The notes under the pieces are model-generated. The model did not search any database and had not been told where the DNA came from. It was given only the letters and a program-made list of their open reading frames with translations. DNA of 64,000 bases from JAJXZP01 sp963787185 (GTDB lineage: Bacteria; Spirochaetota; Spirochaetia; Treponematales; Rectinemataceae): positions 124,001 to 188,000 of the forward strand of contig CAWBCC010000013.1 of the NCBI GenBank assembly GCA_963787185.1. Direction: 5' to 3'. This document shows, in pieces, positions 9,107 through 17,380 of the stretch. Within the stretch, counting starts at the first letter, position 1. The number at the start of each line of letters is the position of its first letter. A program made the translations under genes and the position numbers.

Positions 9107-10288
9107 TCAGCGCGGCGGCGCCTCGGAAAAGCGGCGACGCGCGACGAGATAGAGCGCCACCGACGCCGCCGCGAAGACCGTATAGGACGCGAAGAGGACG
9201 CGGTAGCCTGCGGCCTGGACCACGAGACCGCCTAGGGAGCTGCCCAGGAAGGTCGGCAGACCCACGCCCAGGCTCGTGAAGGCGGCCATGCCGCGCGAGC
9301 GCTGCTCGGGCGGCACGCATAGCGCGACGAAGGCGACCGCCGCCGGCTGGAACAGGCCGTAGCAGAGCGAGTGGAGAAGCTGCCCCGCGACGACGCCGGC
9401 CGGGCTGGGAAAGATCGCGTAGATCGCGAGCCTGAGGGCCACCGCGCCCGAGGCGATCGCGATGGCGCCCATAGGTCCCGTCCGACGGACGATTCTTGCG
9501 GCTATCACCATCAGAGGCATTTCCGCGCAGGCCGAAAGGGCCCAGAGGGCCCCTACGGCGTTCCACTTGAGATCGTCCACGACATAGAGCGAGAGAAAGG
9601 ACGTGATCGGCGCCATGGCGATGCGCCCGAGCGCGATGATGGCCAGACCGAGGATGAAAACGGGGTCGATGCCGCGGCGTCCCTCCGCCGCCGGAGCCCG
9701 GGGCCGCGGGCTCGGAGCCGCGCTCGCTTTCGGCAGGACGAGGAGACTGGCGCAGAAAGCCGCGGCGCCCGCGCCTATGCAGGCCGCGATGCGCCAGGGA
9801 GGGCTTCTGTCGAAGTTCGGTATGGATTGCAGAACCAGAGCGGTGACGATGAAGCCCGCCGAGCCGAAGACTCGTATCCTGCCGTAGCCCGCCGAGCCGA
9901 GTCGCTTTACGGAACCTTCGCCGAAGGCCACCGCGGCGGCATCGGTGAAGGGAATCAGTGTTCGTATTCCCACGGCGAGCAGGGCGAGCGAGAGCATCGT
10001 GACCAGGAAATGCGGCGCCAGGACGAGGGGCAGGAGGGCGAGGACCGAGGACAGGGCGAGGGCGAGGAGAACGGGCCGGGGACTTTTGGCGCGGTCGCTC
10101 AGGCTCCCGAGCAGAAGCGGCGCCGCGAGTCCCGCGACCTCGAAGAGCCCGAGCAGGAAACCTACGGCCGCGGGACCGTAGCCGAGGCCCTGCACGAGTA
10201 TTTGCAGATAGGGCGTCGCGACGCCGTAGACCGTGAAGAGAACGAAGTAGACCAGACTGAAGCGGAAATCGGGCATGCCATGTTTCAT
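9107..10288 (-). CDS. Major facilitator superfamily transporter
   Basis: A 393-residue protein with about 12 hydrophobic helices. The start, FRFSLVYFVLFTVYGVATPY, and LLLGSLSDRAKSPRPVL after TM2 match the MFS_1_like/LacY-like group, with the loop 2-3 motif (G)SLSDRxxxRR in degenerate form. Substrate unknown. It is downstream of the fumarase gene on the same strand, separated by a strong hairpin at 10332-10365, so it may have its own promoter. No strong ribosome site was seen for the ATG at 10288. Confidence 0.8.
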   Translation of the reverse strand: MKHGMPDFRFSLVYFVLFTVYGVATPYLQILVQGLGYGPAAVGFLLGLFEVAGLAAPLLLGSLSDRAKSPRPVLLALALSSVLALLPLVLAPHFLVTMLSLALLAVGIRTLIPFTDAAAVAFGEGSVKRLGSAGYGRIRVFGSAGFIVTALVLQSIPNFDRSPPWRIAACIGAGAAAFCASLLVLPKASAAPSPRPRAPAAEGRRGIDPVFILGLAIIALGRIAMAPITSFLSLYVVDDLKWNAVGALWALSACAEMPLMVIAARIVRRTGPMGAIAIASGAVALRLAIYAIFPSPAGVVAGQLLHSLCYGLFQPAAVAFVALCVPPEQRSRGMAAFTSLGVGLPTFLGSSLGGLVVQAAGYRVLFASYTVFAAASVALYLVARRRFSEAPPR

Positions 10289-10331
10289 GTTCGAGATGCT
10301 CGCTCTTTATATGTTTCGCTTATTGGATGAG

Positions 10332-10365
10332 GCTCCTGCAAAATGCAGACGCATTTTGCAGGAGC
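10332..10365 (-). terminator. Perfect 15-bp stem hairpin downstream of fumarase gene
   Basis: GCTCCTGCAAAATGC and its exact reverse complement are separated by the four bases AGAC. It lies 34 bases past the fumarase stop and 44 bases before the MFS start. No T-run follows on the minus strand, so it is either a processing or stabilising hairpin, a factor-aided terminator, or a copy of a dispersed palindromic repeat. Confidence 0.55.
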
Positions 10366-10398
10366 TGCCTGAAAATTCGGATATCTGAGTCCGAGCGC

Positions 10399-12039
10399 TC
10401 AAAGCCCGGCATAGAAGTCGCGGCCCCGAGCGTCGATCGCGAGGATCGCGGGCAGCTCGCGGAGCCTGACGGCGCGCACCGACTCCATGCCGAGATCGGC
10501 GTAGTCGATTATGTCGCTCGATACGATATGATCGCGCGCCGCGAGAGCCGCCGCACCGCCTATGCAGGCGAGGTAGGCTCCCCCGCGGCGGGCGATCGCG
10601 GCGGCCGCCCCGCTCGAGCGGCCGCCCTTGGCTATCGTGACGAGACTGGCTCCCCGCTCCATGAGCGCATCCAGATAGCCGTCCATTCTGCCGGCCGTGG
10701 TGGGCCCGAAGGAACCGCTCACCCGTTCGGGAGCGGCTTCGGTGGGGCCCGCGTAGAAGACGGGATGCTCCGCGAGGTAGGCGGGCAGGCTCCGGCCCGA
10801 CTCGATCAGAGCCTTGAAACGGGCGTGGGCCGCGTCGCGGGCCGTGACGACCGTGCCGGAGAGCAGGAGTAGGCTGCCCGCACCCAGGGCCGAAAGCTCG
10901 GCCGCGAGCCGAGGGGGGGGCATGTCGAGGTCGATCCGGCGGGCCTCGGGAAGCGCAGGAAACTCCTTGGGAAGGAAGCGCGCGGGATCGCGTTCCAGCC
11001 GCTCCAGGAAGACTCCGTCGGGGCGGACGAGGGCTCGGGCGCGACGGTGGGCCGAACACGAGACGCCGAGCGCGAGAGGCAGGCTCGCCGCGTGGCGGGA
11101 AAGCCGGATCGCCCGGGTGTCGAGGGCGAGATGCCTGCCGCCGAACTGGACGCCCACACCCGTCCTTTCGGCCAGGGACATGAGGCGCTCTTCCCATCCT
11201 CTGTCGCGTAACGGCTCTCCTCCCGAGCCGGCGGAGGGCAGGCCGTCGAGGAGTCCGAGCGTCGCCAGGGAAAGGGCGTAGAGAGCCTGATCGGGGCTCG
11301 ATCCTCCCAGCACGAGGGCGAGGCGATAGGGCGGGCATCCTCCCGCGCCGAGGGCGGCGATGCCGCTCTCCAGCCGGGCGGAGAGCGCCCGCTCATCGAG
11401 GAGAGCCGGCGACTCCATGCCGAGACTGGTCCGGTTGGCCGAGCCTCCCCCCTTCGCGGCGAAGCAGAGCCGATACTCTTCGCCACGGGCGGTCCCGCCG
11501 GCAGTCCCGCCAGCAGTCCCGCCGGCGGGGCGCAGATCGATCATCGCCGGAAGATTGTCGCCCGTATTGCGTTCCGCGAGGTAGTCCAGAGGGCCGAGCT
11601 GGGAATTACGCAACCTGCGGGAAGCATAGGCCGAGGCCGCGCCGGCGGCCAGGGCGGCTTCGTCGTCGCCGTCGGTGAGGATGCGCGATCCCTTCCAGCC
11701 GTAGACCACCGCGGTGCCCGTGTCCTGACAGACGGGATAGAGTCCTTCGGCTGCCGCTGCGGCGTTGCGAATGAGCTGGGCTGCCACGAAGCGCTCGGCA
11801 TCGCTCGCCGATGCGTCGGAGACTATCGCGGCGAAGCCCGCGAGCTGTTCCTCGGGGAGAAAGAAGGCGATCTCCGAAAAGGCCTTCCGGGCGAGGGCGG
11901 TGAGGGTCGCCGGCTCCACGCGAAACAGGGGGAGCTTCTCCCCCTCCGCTCTCAGGGGCGTGGGGAAGGGCAGCTCCAGGCGCTCGTAGGCCTCGGGGGA
12001 ACCGAAATCGACCAGGTCGGCGAAGGAGAATTGGCTCAC
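10399..12039 (-). CDS. Class I (iron-sulfur) fumarate hydratase
   Basis: A 546-residue single-chain class I fumarase that interconverts fumarate and malate with an oxygen-sensitive 4Fe-4S cluster. The alpha part has PVCQDTGTAVV near residue 102 and KGGGSANRTS near 194. Cluster cysteines fit PVCQDTG, AGGCPPY and GVSCSAHRRA. The beta part has GSFGPTTAGRMDGY and ITKGG-like TIAKGGRSS. The start is GTG at 12039. Three 12-bp tandem repeats at 11491-11526 add a short AGGT repeat (GGTAGGTAGGTA) in a surface loop. L-tartrate dehydratase is a less likely alternative. Confidence 0.85.
   Translation of the reverse strand: MSQFSFADLVDFGSPEAYERLELPFPTPLRAEGEKLPLFRVEPATLTALARKAFSEIAFFLPEEQLAGFAAIVSDASASDAERFVAAQLIRNAAAAAEGLYPVCQDTGTAVVYGWKGSRILTDGDDEAALAAGAASAYASRRLRNSQLGPLDYLAERNTGDNLPAMIDLRPAGGTAGGTAGGTARGEEYRLCFAAKGGGSANRTSLGMESPALLDERALSARLESGIAALGAGGCPPYRLALVLGGSSPDQALYALSLATLGLLDGLPSAGSGGEPLRDRGWEERLMSLAERTGVGVQFGGRHLALDTRAIRLSRHAASLPLALGVSCSAHRRARALVRPDGVFLERLERDPARFLPKEFPALPEARRIDLDMPPPRLAAELSALGAGSLLLLSGTVVTARDAAHARFKALIESGRSLPAYLAEHPVFYAGPTEAAPERVSGSFGPTTAGRMDGYLDALMERGASLVTIAKGGRSSGAAAAIARRGGAYLACIGGAAALAARDHIVSSDIIDYADLGMESVRAVRLRELPAILAIDARGRDFYAGL
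11491..11526. repeat. 12-bp tandem repeat, three copies, inside the fumarase gene
   Basis: Units are GGTCCCGCCGGC, AGTCCCGCCAGC and AGTCCCGCCGGC. The period is a multiple of three, so copy-number changes keep the frame and only change a Gly/Ala/Thr loop. Confidence 0.8.
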
Positions 12040-12103
12040 CCGGCGATACTAGCTCCAAGACAGCCTTCTCAGGAAGGGCCCCTATCGGACGAGGACGACC
12101 GCA

Positions 12104-13804
12104 CTAGAAAAGCAGGCCGAACACGAGGCCCACGTCGAAGGAAGTCGCCGCAGCGGGAGAAAGCTGGCTCATCGCGAGGAGAGAAACCTGGAAAGGCGAG
12201 GGCGGCAGCATCAGCCTGAGGTCGAGGCCCAGATCGAAGGGCCATGCGAAGGACGGCGAGGAGGCTCCTTCGGCCCAGCCCACGCCGAACTCGGAGGACA
12301 AGCCGAGTCGGAACGCGCTTCCGCTCAGCCAGAGACCGTTTCTCATGAAGAGGGAGGGATAGAGCGAGGGGGAGAACCCGAGGCGCAGGCCCGGTGCCGC
12401 ACCGAACTCCAGCGAGCCGATCCCTATGGAAAGCGGCAGCGATGCCTCGAGCGCGCTCGAGGCATCGGGCAGGAGAGGCGAACTCGCGCCGCTCCAGGAG
12501 CCCCGGAAAAAAAGAGCTCCCGCGTCGGACAGCCGGGCCGATTCTTCCCAAAGTCCCAGGCGGTAGGAGACGGCGAGATCGCCGCCGCCCGCCGACGAGG
12601 CCATATTCTCTATCGCCGCTCCGTAGCCCAGGTCCATGCGGTCGGAGATGGCCACGACTCCGCTCAAGGCGAAGCTGGGACTCTGCATCGCGGCCAGAGG
12701 TCCGAGCCAGGTCAGGTCCGTCGAGCTGAGGCCGGCGGGCTGGCCTCGGGGATCGGAGAAGAAGAGCAGGCCGGGCACGGCGGACAGGCTGCCTCGAGGC
12801 CGGATGAGAAGGGCGCTGTCGATCTGCACTTCGGTCTCGCGGACGATGGGAGCTCCGGGGGAGCTCTGCGCGGCATTGGCGGTCCCGGCGGGCGGGGCGG
12901 CTACGGCGGGCGGGGCGGCGCTGGCTTCCAATCTCATGTCGTATCGACCGGAGGGAAGAGGGCGACCGTCCGCACCGCGACCGTTCCAGTTGTAGACCTG
13001 ACTCCACGTATCGAAGGAGGGGAAGTCGGCGGTTCCGACGATCTCGCCCTCCGAGTTCCTTATGGTCAGCGTAGCGGACCCGAAAGATCCCACTCTGAAG
13101 CGCAGATCGACGCCGCCGAAGAGACCGGCGTTCTCCGGGTTGAAGACTTTCCGCGAGAGTTGGAGCGCCGAGACGGAAAATGCGGCGTGTCCGAGTTCGA
13201 CGGAGAGCCGCGTCCTTTCCTTTTCGTGCACGACTATGGGAAGACTGCGCTCATTATAGCCGAAGCGACTCAGGGCGAGGGTGTGGCTGCCCACGGGCAG
13301 GGTGAGAACGCCGGCGGCCATGGCGTTCCCGTCCACCTTCACGGACGCATCCGCGGGTGAGACATGGAGATCGAGGGTCCCGCTGATCATGGCGAGCGTG
13401 AAATAGAATGTATACTTGATCTGTTCGCTGAGGACGAGGGCGATCTCGCGCTTGTAGTAGCCCGGCGCGGAGACGCCGATGATGTAGCCTCCGGGGGCGA
13501 GGGTCTCATTCTGATAGACGGTATAAAAGACGCCGCTGGAATCGATGCCCGTGATATATCCGCCTCCGGGGGGCAGATAACCGTTCGAAAATGCGTTGTA
13601 TCCTGCCTCGACCCGATTGATGCTGACGATCGATCCCGGAACGGAGGTGTGCACCTCGATCGAGGCCCACCCGGCCGCCTCGGTACTCTCCGTGACGATC
13701 GATACGGTGCCCTCGTCGATCGCCAGGCCCAGGGCGGAAAGGCGGGCCGTTCCGGTCGCGCAAGCGAGCGCGACGAGGATGGCCAGGCCGGCACGTCTCT
13801 TCAT
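12104..13804 (-). CDS. Exported PEGA / FlgD-Ig-like protein with probable beta-barrel C-terminus
   Basis: A 566-residue secreted protein. Signal peptide at residues 1-25 (MKRRAGLAILVALACATGTA). PEGA-type repeats follow at about 30-190, for example GTLDLHVSPADASVKVDGNAM. A FlgD-Ig-like unit sits at about 215-285 and ends GADGRPLPSGRYDMRLEA. The remaining 240 residues alternate polar and hydrophobic residues and end in VGLVFGLLF, a C-terminal aromatic signature typical of outer-membrane barrels. The start at 13804 is chosen because the signal peptide begins there; the frame is open further upstream but overlaps the divergent ATPase gene. Likely an envelope or surface protein; function unknown. 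Confidence 0.7.
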   Translation of the reverse strand: MKRRAGLAILVALACATGTARLSALGLAIDEGTVSIVTESTEAAGWASIEVHTSVPGSIVSINRVEAGYNAFSNGYLPPGGGYITGIDSSGVFYTVYQNETLAPGGYIIGVSAPGYYKREIALVLSEQIKYTFYFTLAMISGTLDLHVSPADASVKVDGNAMAAGVLTLPVGSHTLALSRFGYNERSLPIVVHEKERTRLSVELGHAAFSVSALQLSRKVFNPENAGLFGGVDLRFRVGSFGSATLTIRNSEGEIVGTADFPSFDTWSQVYNWNGRGADGRPLPSGRYDMRLEASAAPPAVAAPPAGTANAAQSSPGAPIVRETEVQIDSALLIRPRGSLSAVPGLLFFSDPRGQPAGLSSTDLTWLGPLAAMQSPSFALSGVVAISDRMDLGYGAAIENMASSAGGGDLAVSYRLGLWEESARLSDAGALFFRGSWSGASSPLLPDASSALEASLPLSIGIGSLEFGAAPGLRLGFSPSLYPSLFMRNGLWLSGSAFRLGLSSEFGVGWAEGASSPSFAWPFDLGLDLRLMLPPSPFQVSLLAMSQLSPAAATSFDVGLVFGLLF

Positions 13805-13994
13805 GCCGCCAGAATAGCGCGTCCGTCGAAGGAGGGCAATCGGCGTGCCATGCGGAGTGGATGCATGGACTACGAATCGGACGGCGGACCGGGACGCTCT
13901 TGTTCCCTCCTGCGGCGGTGAGTTAGAGTCGATGAGTCGTCGCGACGCCGCAGATGCGCCCGGCGCCGCGGAGGCACCGCCACAAGGAGCGCCC

Positions 13995-14978
13995 ATGGCC
14001 TTTCTGCTGCCGATCGCCTCGGGCAAGGGCGGGGTCGGCAAAACCGTCATCGCCGCGAACCTCGGCCTGGCTCTGGCTAGATCGGGACGCACCGTCGTCG
14101 CCGTCGACCTCGATCTCGGCGCCTCCAATCTTCATACCTGTCTCGGCGTCAAGAACAAGCAGCCCGGGCTCGGCGCCTTCGTGTGGAAGACCGAGCGCAA
14201 ATTGGTCGATCTGGTCTCGGAAACGGCCTACGAGCGCCTCTGGTTCATCGCGGGCGACGGACTCTTGCCGGGAACCGCCAATCTCGAGTGGTTCGCGAAG
14301 CGGCGCATCCTGAGGGGGCTGGGCGAGCTGCCCGCCGATTTCGTCATCCTCGACCTCGGCGCCGGATCGTCGTACAATGTCGTGGATTTCTTCCTGGCTT
14401 CGGGAGAGGGCATGGTCGTCGTGCGGCCCGAGATCACTTCCATCCTCAACGCGTATTCCTTTCTCAAGACGGCGACCTTCAGACTTCTCTTCCGCTCATT
14501 CTCCGAAAAGAGTCCGGGACGATCGGCCGTGCTCGATTTCGCGCGTGCGAAGACAGAGGGCAGAGGCATGTCCTACCTGGATCTGGCTCGCGAGCTGGCG
14601 GATCGTTTTCCGGAAGAAGGTTCGTCCGCCCTCGATCGCCTCGCGGGCCTCAGGCCCTGCGCCGTCATGAACCAGGGCGGAAGCGGGACCGACGGGGAAC
14701 TCGGCTACAGGTTGCGCGATATCGCCAAGAAGAATCTGGGTCTCGACATCGAGTTCGCGGGTTATCTGCCGGACGATCCGGCCCTGCCCCGCAGCGTGGC
14801 CCTGCGGACGCCGCTCGTCGCGCTGGATCCGACCTCGCCCTTCGCGCGCGAAATCGGTGCGATCGCGGCGCGCGTCGGCACCTCGCCGCGGCGGGCCGGG
14901 CCGGAGCTCCACGAGGGCGGGGAATCGGCGCCCTCCGCCGACACCTTGGAAAGTCTCATCGACGGAGCCTCGGGGTAG
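13995..14978 (+). CDS. MinD/ParA-like P-loop ATPase (FlhG-like)
   Basis: A 327-residue deviant Walker A ATPase: ASGKGGVGKTVIAANL at residues 8-23, VVAVDLDLGASNLHTCLG for switch I and DFVILDLGAGSSYNVVDFF for Walker B. It belongs to the MinD/FlhG/ParA superfamily, which positions machinery at membranes or nucleoids. No ParB, MinC, MinE or flagellar gene is adjacent. ATG 13995 follows AAGGAG. In-frame ATG at 13932 would add a low-complexity Ala/Pro stretch and is less likely. Confidence 0.78.
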   Translation: MAFLLPIASGKGGVGKTVIAANLGLALARSGRTVVAVDLDLGASNLHTCLGVKNKQPGLGAFVWKTERKLVDLVSETAYERLWFIAGDGLLPGTANLEWFAKRRILRGLGELPADFVILDLGAGSSYNVVDFFLASGEGMVVVRPEITSILNAYSFLKTATFRLLFRSFSEKSPGRSAVLDFARAKTEGRGMSYLDLARELADRFPEEGSSALDRLAGLRPCAVMNQGGSGTDGELGYRLRDIAKKNLGLDIEFAGYLPDDPALPRSVALRTPLVALDPTSPFAREIGAIAARVGTSPRRAGPELHEGGESAPSADTLESLIDGASG

Positions 14979-15006
14979 TTGCCCTCGGCCCGGTACGCCG
15001 GGTAGA

Positions 15007-16257
15007 GTGCTGGCCGTGCACCGTCCCCTCCTCCGCCTCGGACTCGCCTCCTTCGCCGTTTTCCTGGCTTTCGCCCCCCTTCGGGCCGAGAACGCGGCCC
15101 CGAGCGCCTCTCTCCGCGCCCGCGCCGAGGCCCTGCGGGCGAAGCTCTCCCTCTCGGACGAGGCCGCCCAGGTCCTGCTCGTGGGCATCGACGGTACCGG
15201 GCTTCCCGCCGCAACCGCACGAGAACTCCTGTCGCGAACTCCCCTGGGCGGCGTGCTTCTCTTCGGTTTCAATCTGCCTCGGAAGGCTCGCGACCTCGGA
15301 CTCTTCACGGCCGCGATCCAGGAAGCTGCGGCGAAGAACGGCTCGGGTCTGCCCTTCATCATAGCGCTGGACGACGAGGGAGGCTCCGTATTCCGCTTTC
15401 ACGGTTCGGATATAACCAGGCTCCCGGCGCCTCTCGAAGCCGCGCGGCGCGGCCCGACCTTCGTCGGCCTTCTCGGCACGGCGGCGGGACGGGAGCTCAG
15501 GGATCTGGGCGTCAATGTGGCTCTGGCTCCGGTGGTCGAGGCCCTGACCGACGACAATCGACGCTTTCTCGGCGACAGGTCCTACGGCAGGGATCCCGCG
15601 AAGGTCGATGCCGACGCGGGCGCGTTCATCGAGGGCCTCCAATCCGCGGGCGTGGCGGCAGTGGCCAAGCATTTTCCGGGAAACGCGGGCGCGGACCCGC
15701 ACCAGGGCCTGGCCTTCTTGTCCGTGGACAGGAAAACCTACGAAAGCCTGCTTCTGCCGCGCTTCGCGGCGGCCTTCGGAAATGTCGCGGCGGATCCGGA
15801 TCGGGGCGCGGCGGCCGTCATGCTCTCGCATGTCATCGTCCCGGCAATAGATCCCTCGAATCCGGCTTCCCTTTCGCCGCGCTTCGTCGAGGGCGAGCTG
15901 AGGCGGAGCCTCGGCTTCCGGGGCGTCGCCATGACCGACGACCTCTACATGAAGGCTCTTACCGAACGGCTGCCCCCCGAGCGCAGCGCCGTCCAGGCGC
16001 TTCTTGCGGGAGACGATCTGCTCATGCTCTCGGTTCAGGATGCCGCGCTCGAAATCCGGGACGCCATCGTCCGGGCCGTCGAAGCCGGCGTCCTGAGCCG
16101 CTCGCGGCTCGACGAAGCGGCGGATCGCGTGATCGAGCTCAAACTGCGCTTCGGCATGGAGAGCGCCCTCGACCCGAGCGTCCGCGAACGCAGGCTCGCG
16201 GGCTTCGACTCCGTCGTCGCAGAGGACCGGCGCGCCCTCAGTGCCCGGGATCGATGA
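15007..16257 (+). CDS. Exported glycoside hydrolase family 3 (NagZ-like beta-N-acetylhexosaminidase)
   Basis: A GH3 enzyme probably acting on muropeptides in the periplasm. After a signal peptide (RPLLRLGLASFAVFLAFAPLRA) it has LDDEGGSVFR, the loop KHFPGNAGADPHQGL carrying the NagZ-type His/Asp dyad, and MTDDLYM with the nucleophile Asp. Length (about 416) fits family 3 single-domain enzymes. The start is uncertain: GTG at 15007 or GTG at 15016, neither with a strong ribosome site; upstream in-frame sequence lies inside the ATPase gene. Conventional NagZ is cytoplasmic, so export here implies periplasmic turnover. Confidence 0.82.
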   Translation: MLAVHRPLLRLGLASFAVFLAFAPLRAENAAPSASLRARAEALRAKLSLSDEAAQVLLVGIDGTGLPAATARELLSRTPLGGVLLFGFNLPRKARDLGLFTAAIQEAAAKNGSGLPFIIALDDEGGSVFRFHGSDITRLPAPLEAARRGPTFVGLLGTAAGRELRDLGVNVALAPVVEALTDDNRRFLGDRSYGRDPAKVDADAGAFIEGLQSAGVAAVAKHFPGNAGADPHQGLAFLSVDRKTYESLLLPRFAAAFGNVAADPDRGAAAVMLSHVIVPAIDPSNPASLSPRFVEGELRRSLGFRGVAMTDDLYMKALTERLPPERSAVQALLAGDDLLMLSVQDAALEIRDAIVRAVEAGVLSRSRLDEAADRVIELKLRFGMESALDPSVRERRLAGFDSVVAEDRRALSARDR

Positions 16258-16392
16258 GGCGCCGGAGCCGATTTCATCGGTCGTCCGATCTTCGAAAAGG
16301 CCTCGTCGAAGTTTTCATTTGCGTCCGGAGCCTGTTTCGTGTAAAGTCATTTCATAAAAGTGGCTCAATTCTCATAAAAGGGGCGTGGCCGA

Positions 16393-17337
16393 ATGATATC
16401 CCGGATGAAAGGCAGAATCGGCACCCTGGTTCGGGGTTTGGAGGCCCGGCGGAGTCTCCTCCTTATGATTCTTTTCGCTCTCGCCTGCACCTTCGCCCTC
16501 GCGGGATCCTCGCTGAGGCTTTCGCAGGCCTCCCTCCCGGCCTCCGTCGGCAGTATGGATACCAGTTTCGATCCCAACGGAACGAGCCTCGTGCCGCCGC
16601 CCAAAGACGATCGCGGCCTGTATTATACGACCTATCAGGTGCAGAAAGGCGACACGACGAGCCAGATCGCCGAACAGTACAATGTCACGCTCGACACGGT
16701 CATCAGCTGCAACGACATCAAGCAGGCCAGGGGCCTCCGCCCGGGCCAGGTGCTCAGAATCCCCAGCATGGCGGGCATCCTCTACACGGCCAAGGCGGGC
16801 GATACTGCCCAGTCCGTCGCCGAGGCGAACAAGATCTCCGCCGACAGAGTGATCGAGATAAACGGTCTCATGACCGAATCCCTCGAAGCCGGCAAGGTTT
16901 ATTTCCTGCCGGACGCCCGCCTCGCCTCCTTCAAGCTCCGCGAGATTTCCGGCGATCTGTTCCACTGGCCCGCGCGCGGCTGGATCACGAGCTACTACGG
17001 GTGGAGGAACGATCCCTTCACCGACATGCGGAGCTTCCACAACGGCCTCGATATCGGTGTCGACGTGGGCACGCCCATCCAGGCCGCGATGGACGGCATC
17101 GTAGCCGATACCGGGTACTCTTCCATTTCCGGCAACTATGTCCTTATCGCCCATCACGGCGGCTGGTCGAGCTTCTATTGCCACCTCAGCAGGATTCTCG
17201 TCGGCGGCGGGGAACGCGTGCGGGTCGGGGACCGGATCGGACTTTCCGGCAACACCGGCTACACCACGGGGCCGCACGTCCATTTTTCGGTGTTCAAAGA
17301 CGGTCGGAGCGTGAATCCACTCAACGTGCTGCATTGA
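16393..17337 (+). CDS. LysM / M23 peptidoglycan endopeptidase
   Basis: A 314-residue envelope protein. N-terminal hydrophobic segment (SLLLMILFALACTFALAGSS, about 21-40), then two LysM domains (about 80-125 and 129-172), then an M23 metallopeptidase domain. Zinc ligands are visible in SFHNGLDIGVD (H, D) and GPHVHFSV (HxH). It cleaves peptide cross-links, or activates amidases if degenerate, though the ligands look complete. It follows the GH3 gene on the same strand, consistent with cell-wall turnover. Confidence 0.9.
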   Translation: MISRMKGRIGTLVRGLEARRSLLLMILFALACTFALAGSSLRLSQASLPASVGSMDTSFDPNGTSLVPPPKDDRGLYYTTYQVQKGDTTSQIAEQYNVTLDTVISCNDIKQARGLRPGQVLRIPSMAGILYTAKAGDTAQSVAEANKISADRVIEINGLMTESLEAGKVYFLPDARLASFKLREISGDLFHWPARGWITSYYGWRNDPFTDMRSFHNGLDIGVDVGTPIQAAMDGIVADTGYSSISGNYVLIAHHGGWSSFYCHLSRILVGGGERVRVGDRIGLSGNTGYTTGPHVHFSVFKDGRSVNPLNVLH

Positions 17338-17339
17338 CC

Positions 17340-17365
17340 GCTTTGAATCAAAGCGTCTTTTCTGA
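17340..17365 (+). terminator. Short palindrome plus T-run after the M23 gene
   Basis: GCTTTGA-A-TCAAAGC (17340-17354) begins just after the stop codon and is followed by GTCTTTT, a weak rho-independent terminator shape. The stem is only 7 bp with a minimal loop, so confidence is low; it also lies within the ptsI leader. Confidence 0.35.
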
Positions 17366-17380
17366 TAGAGTCGAGTCCAG

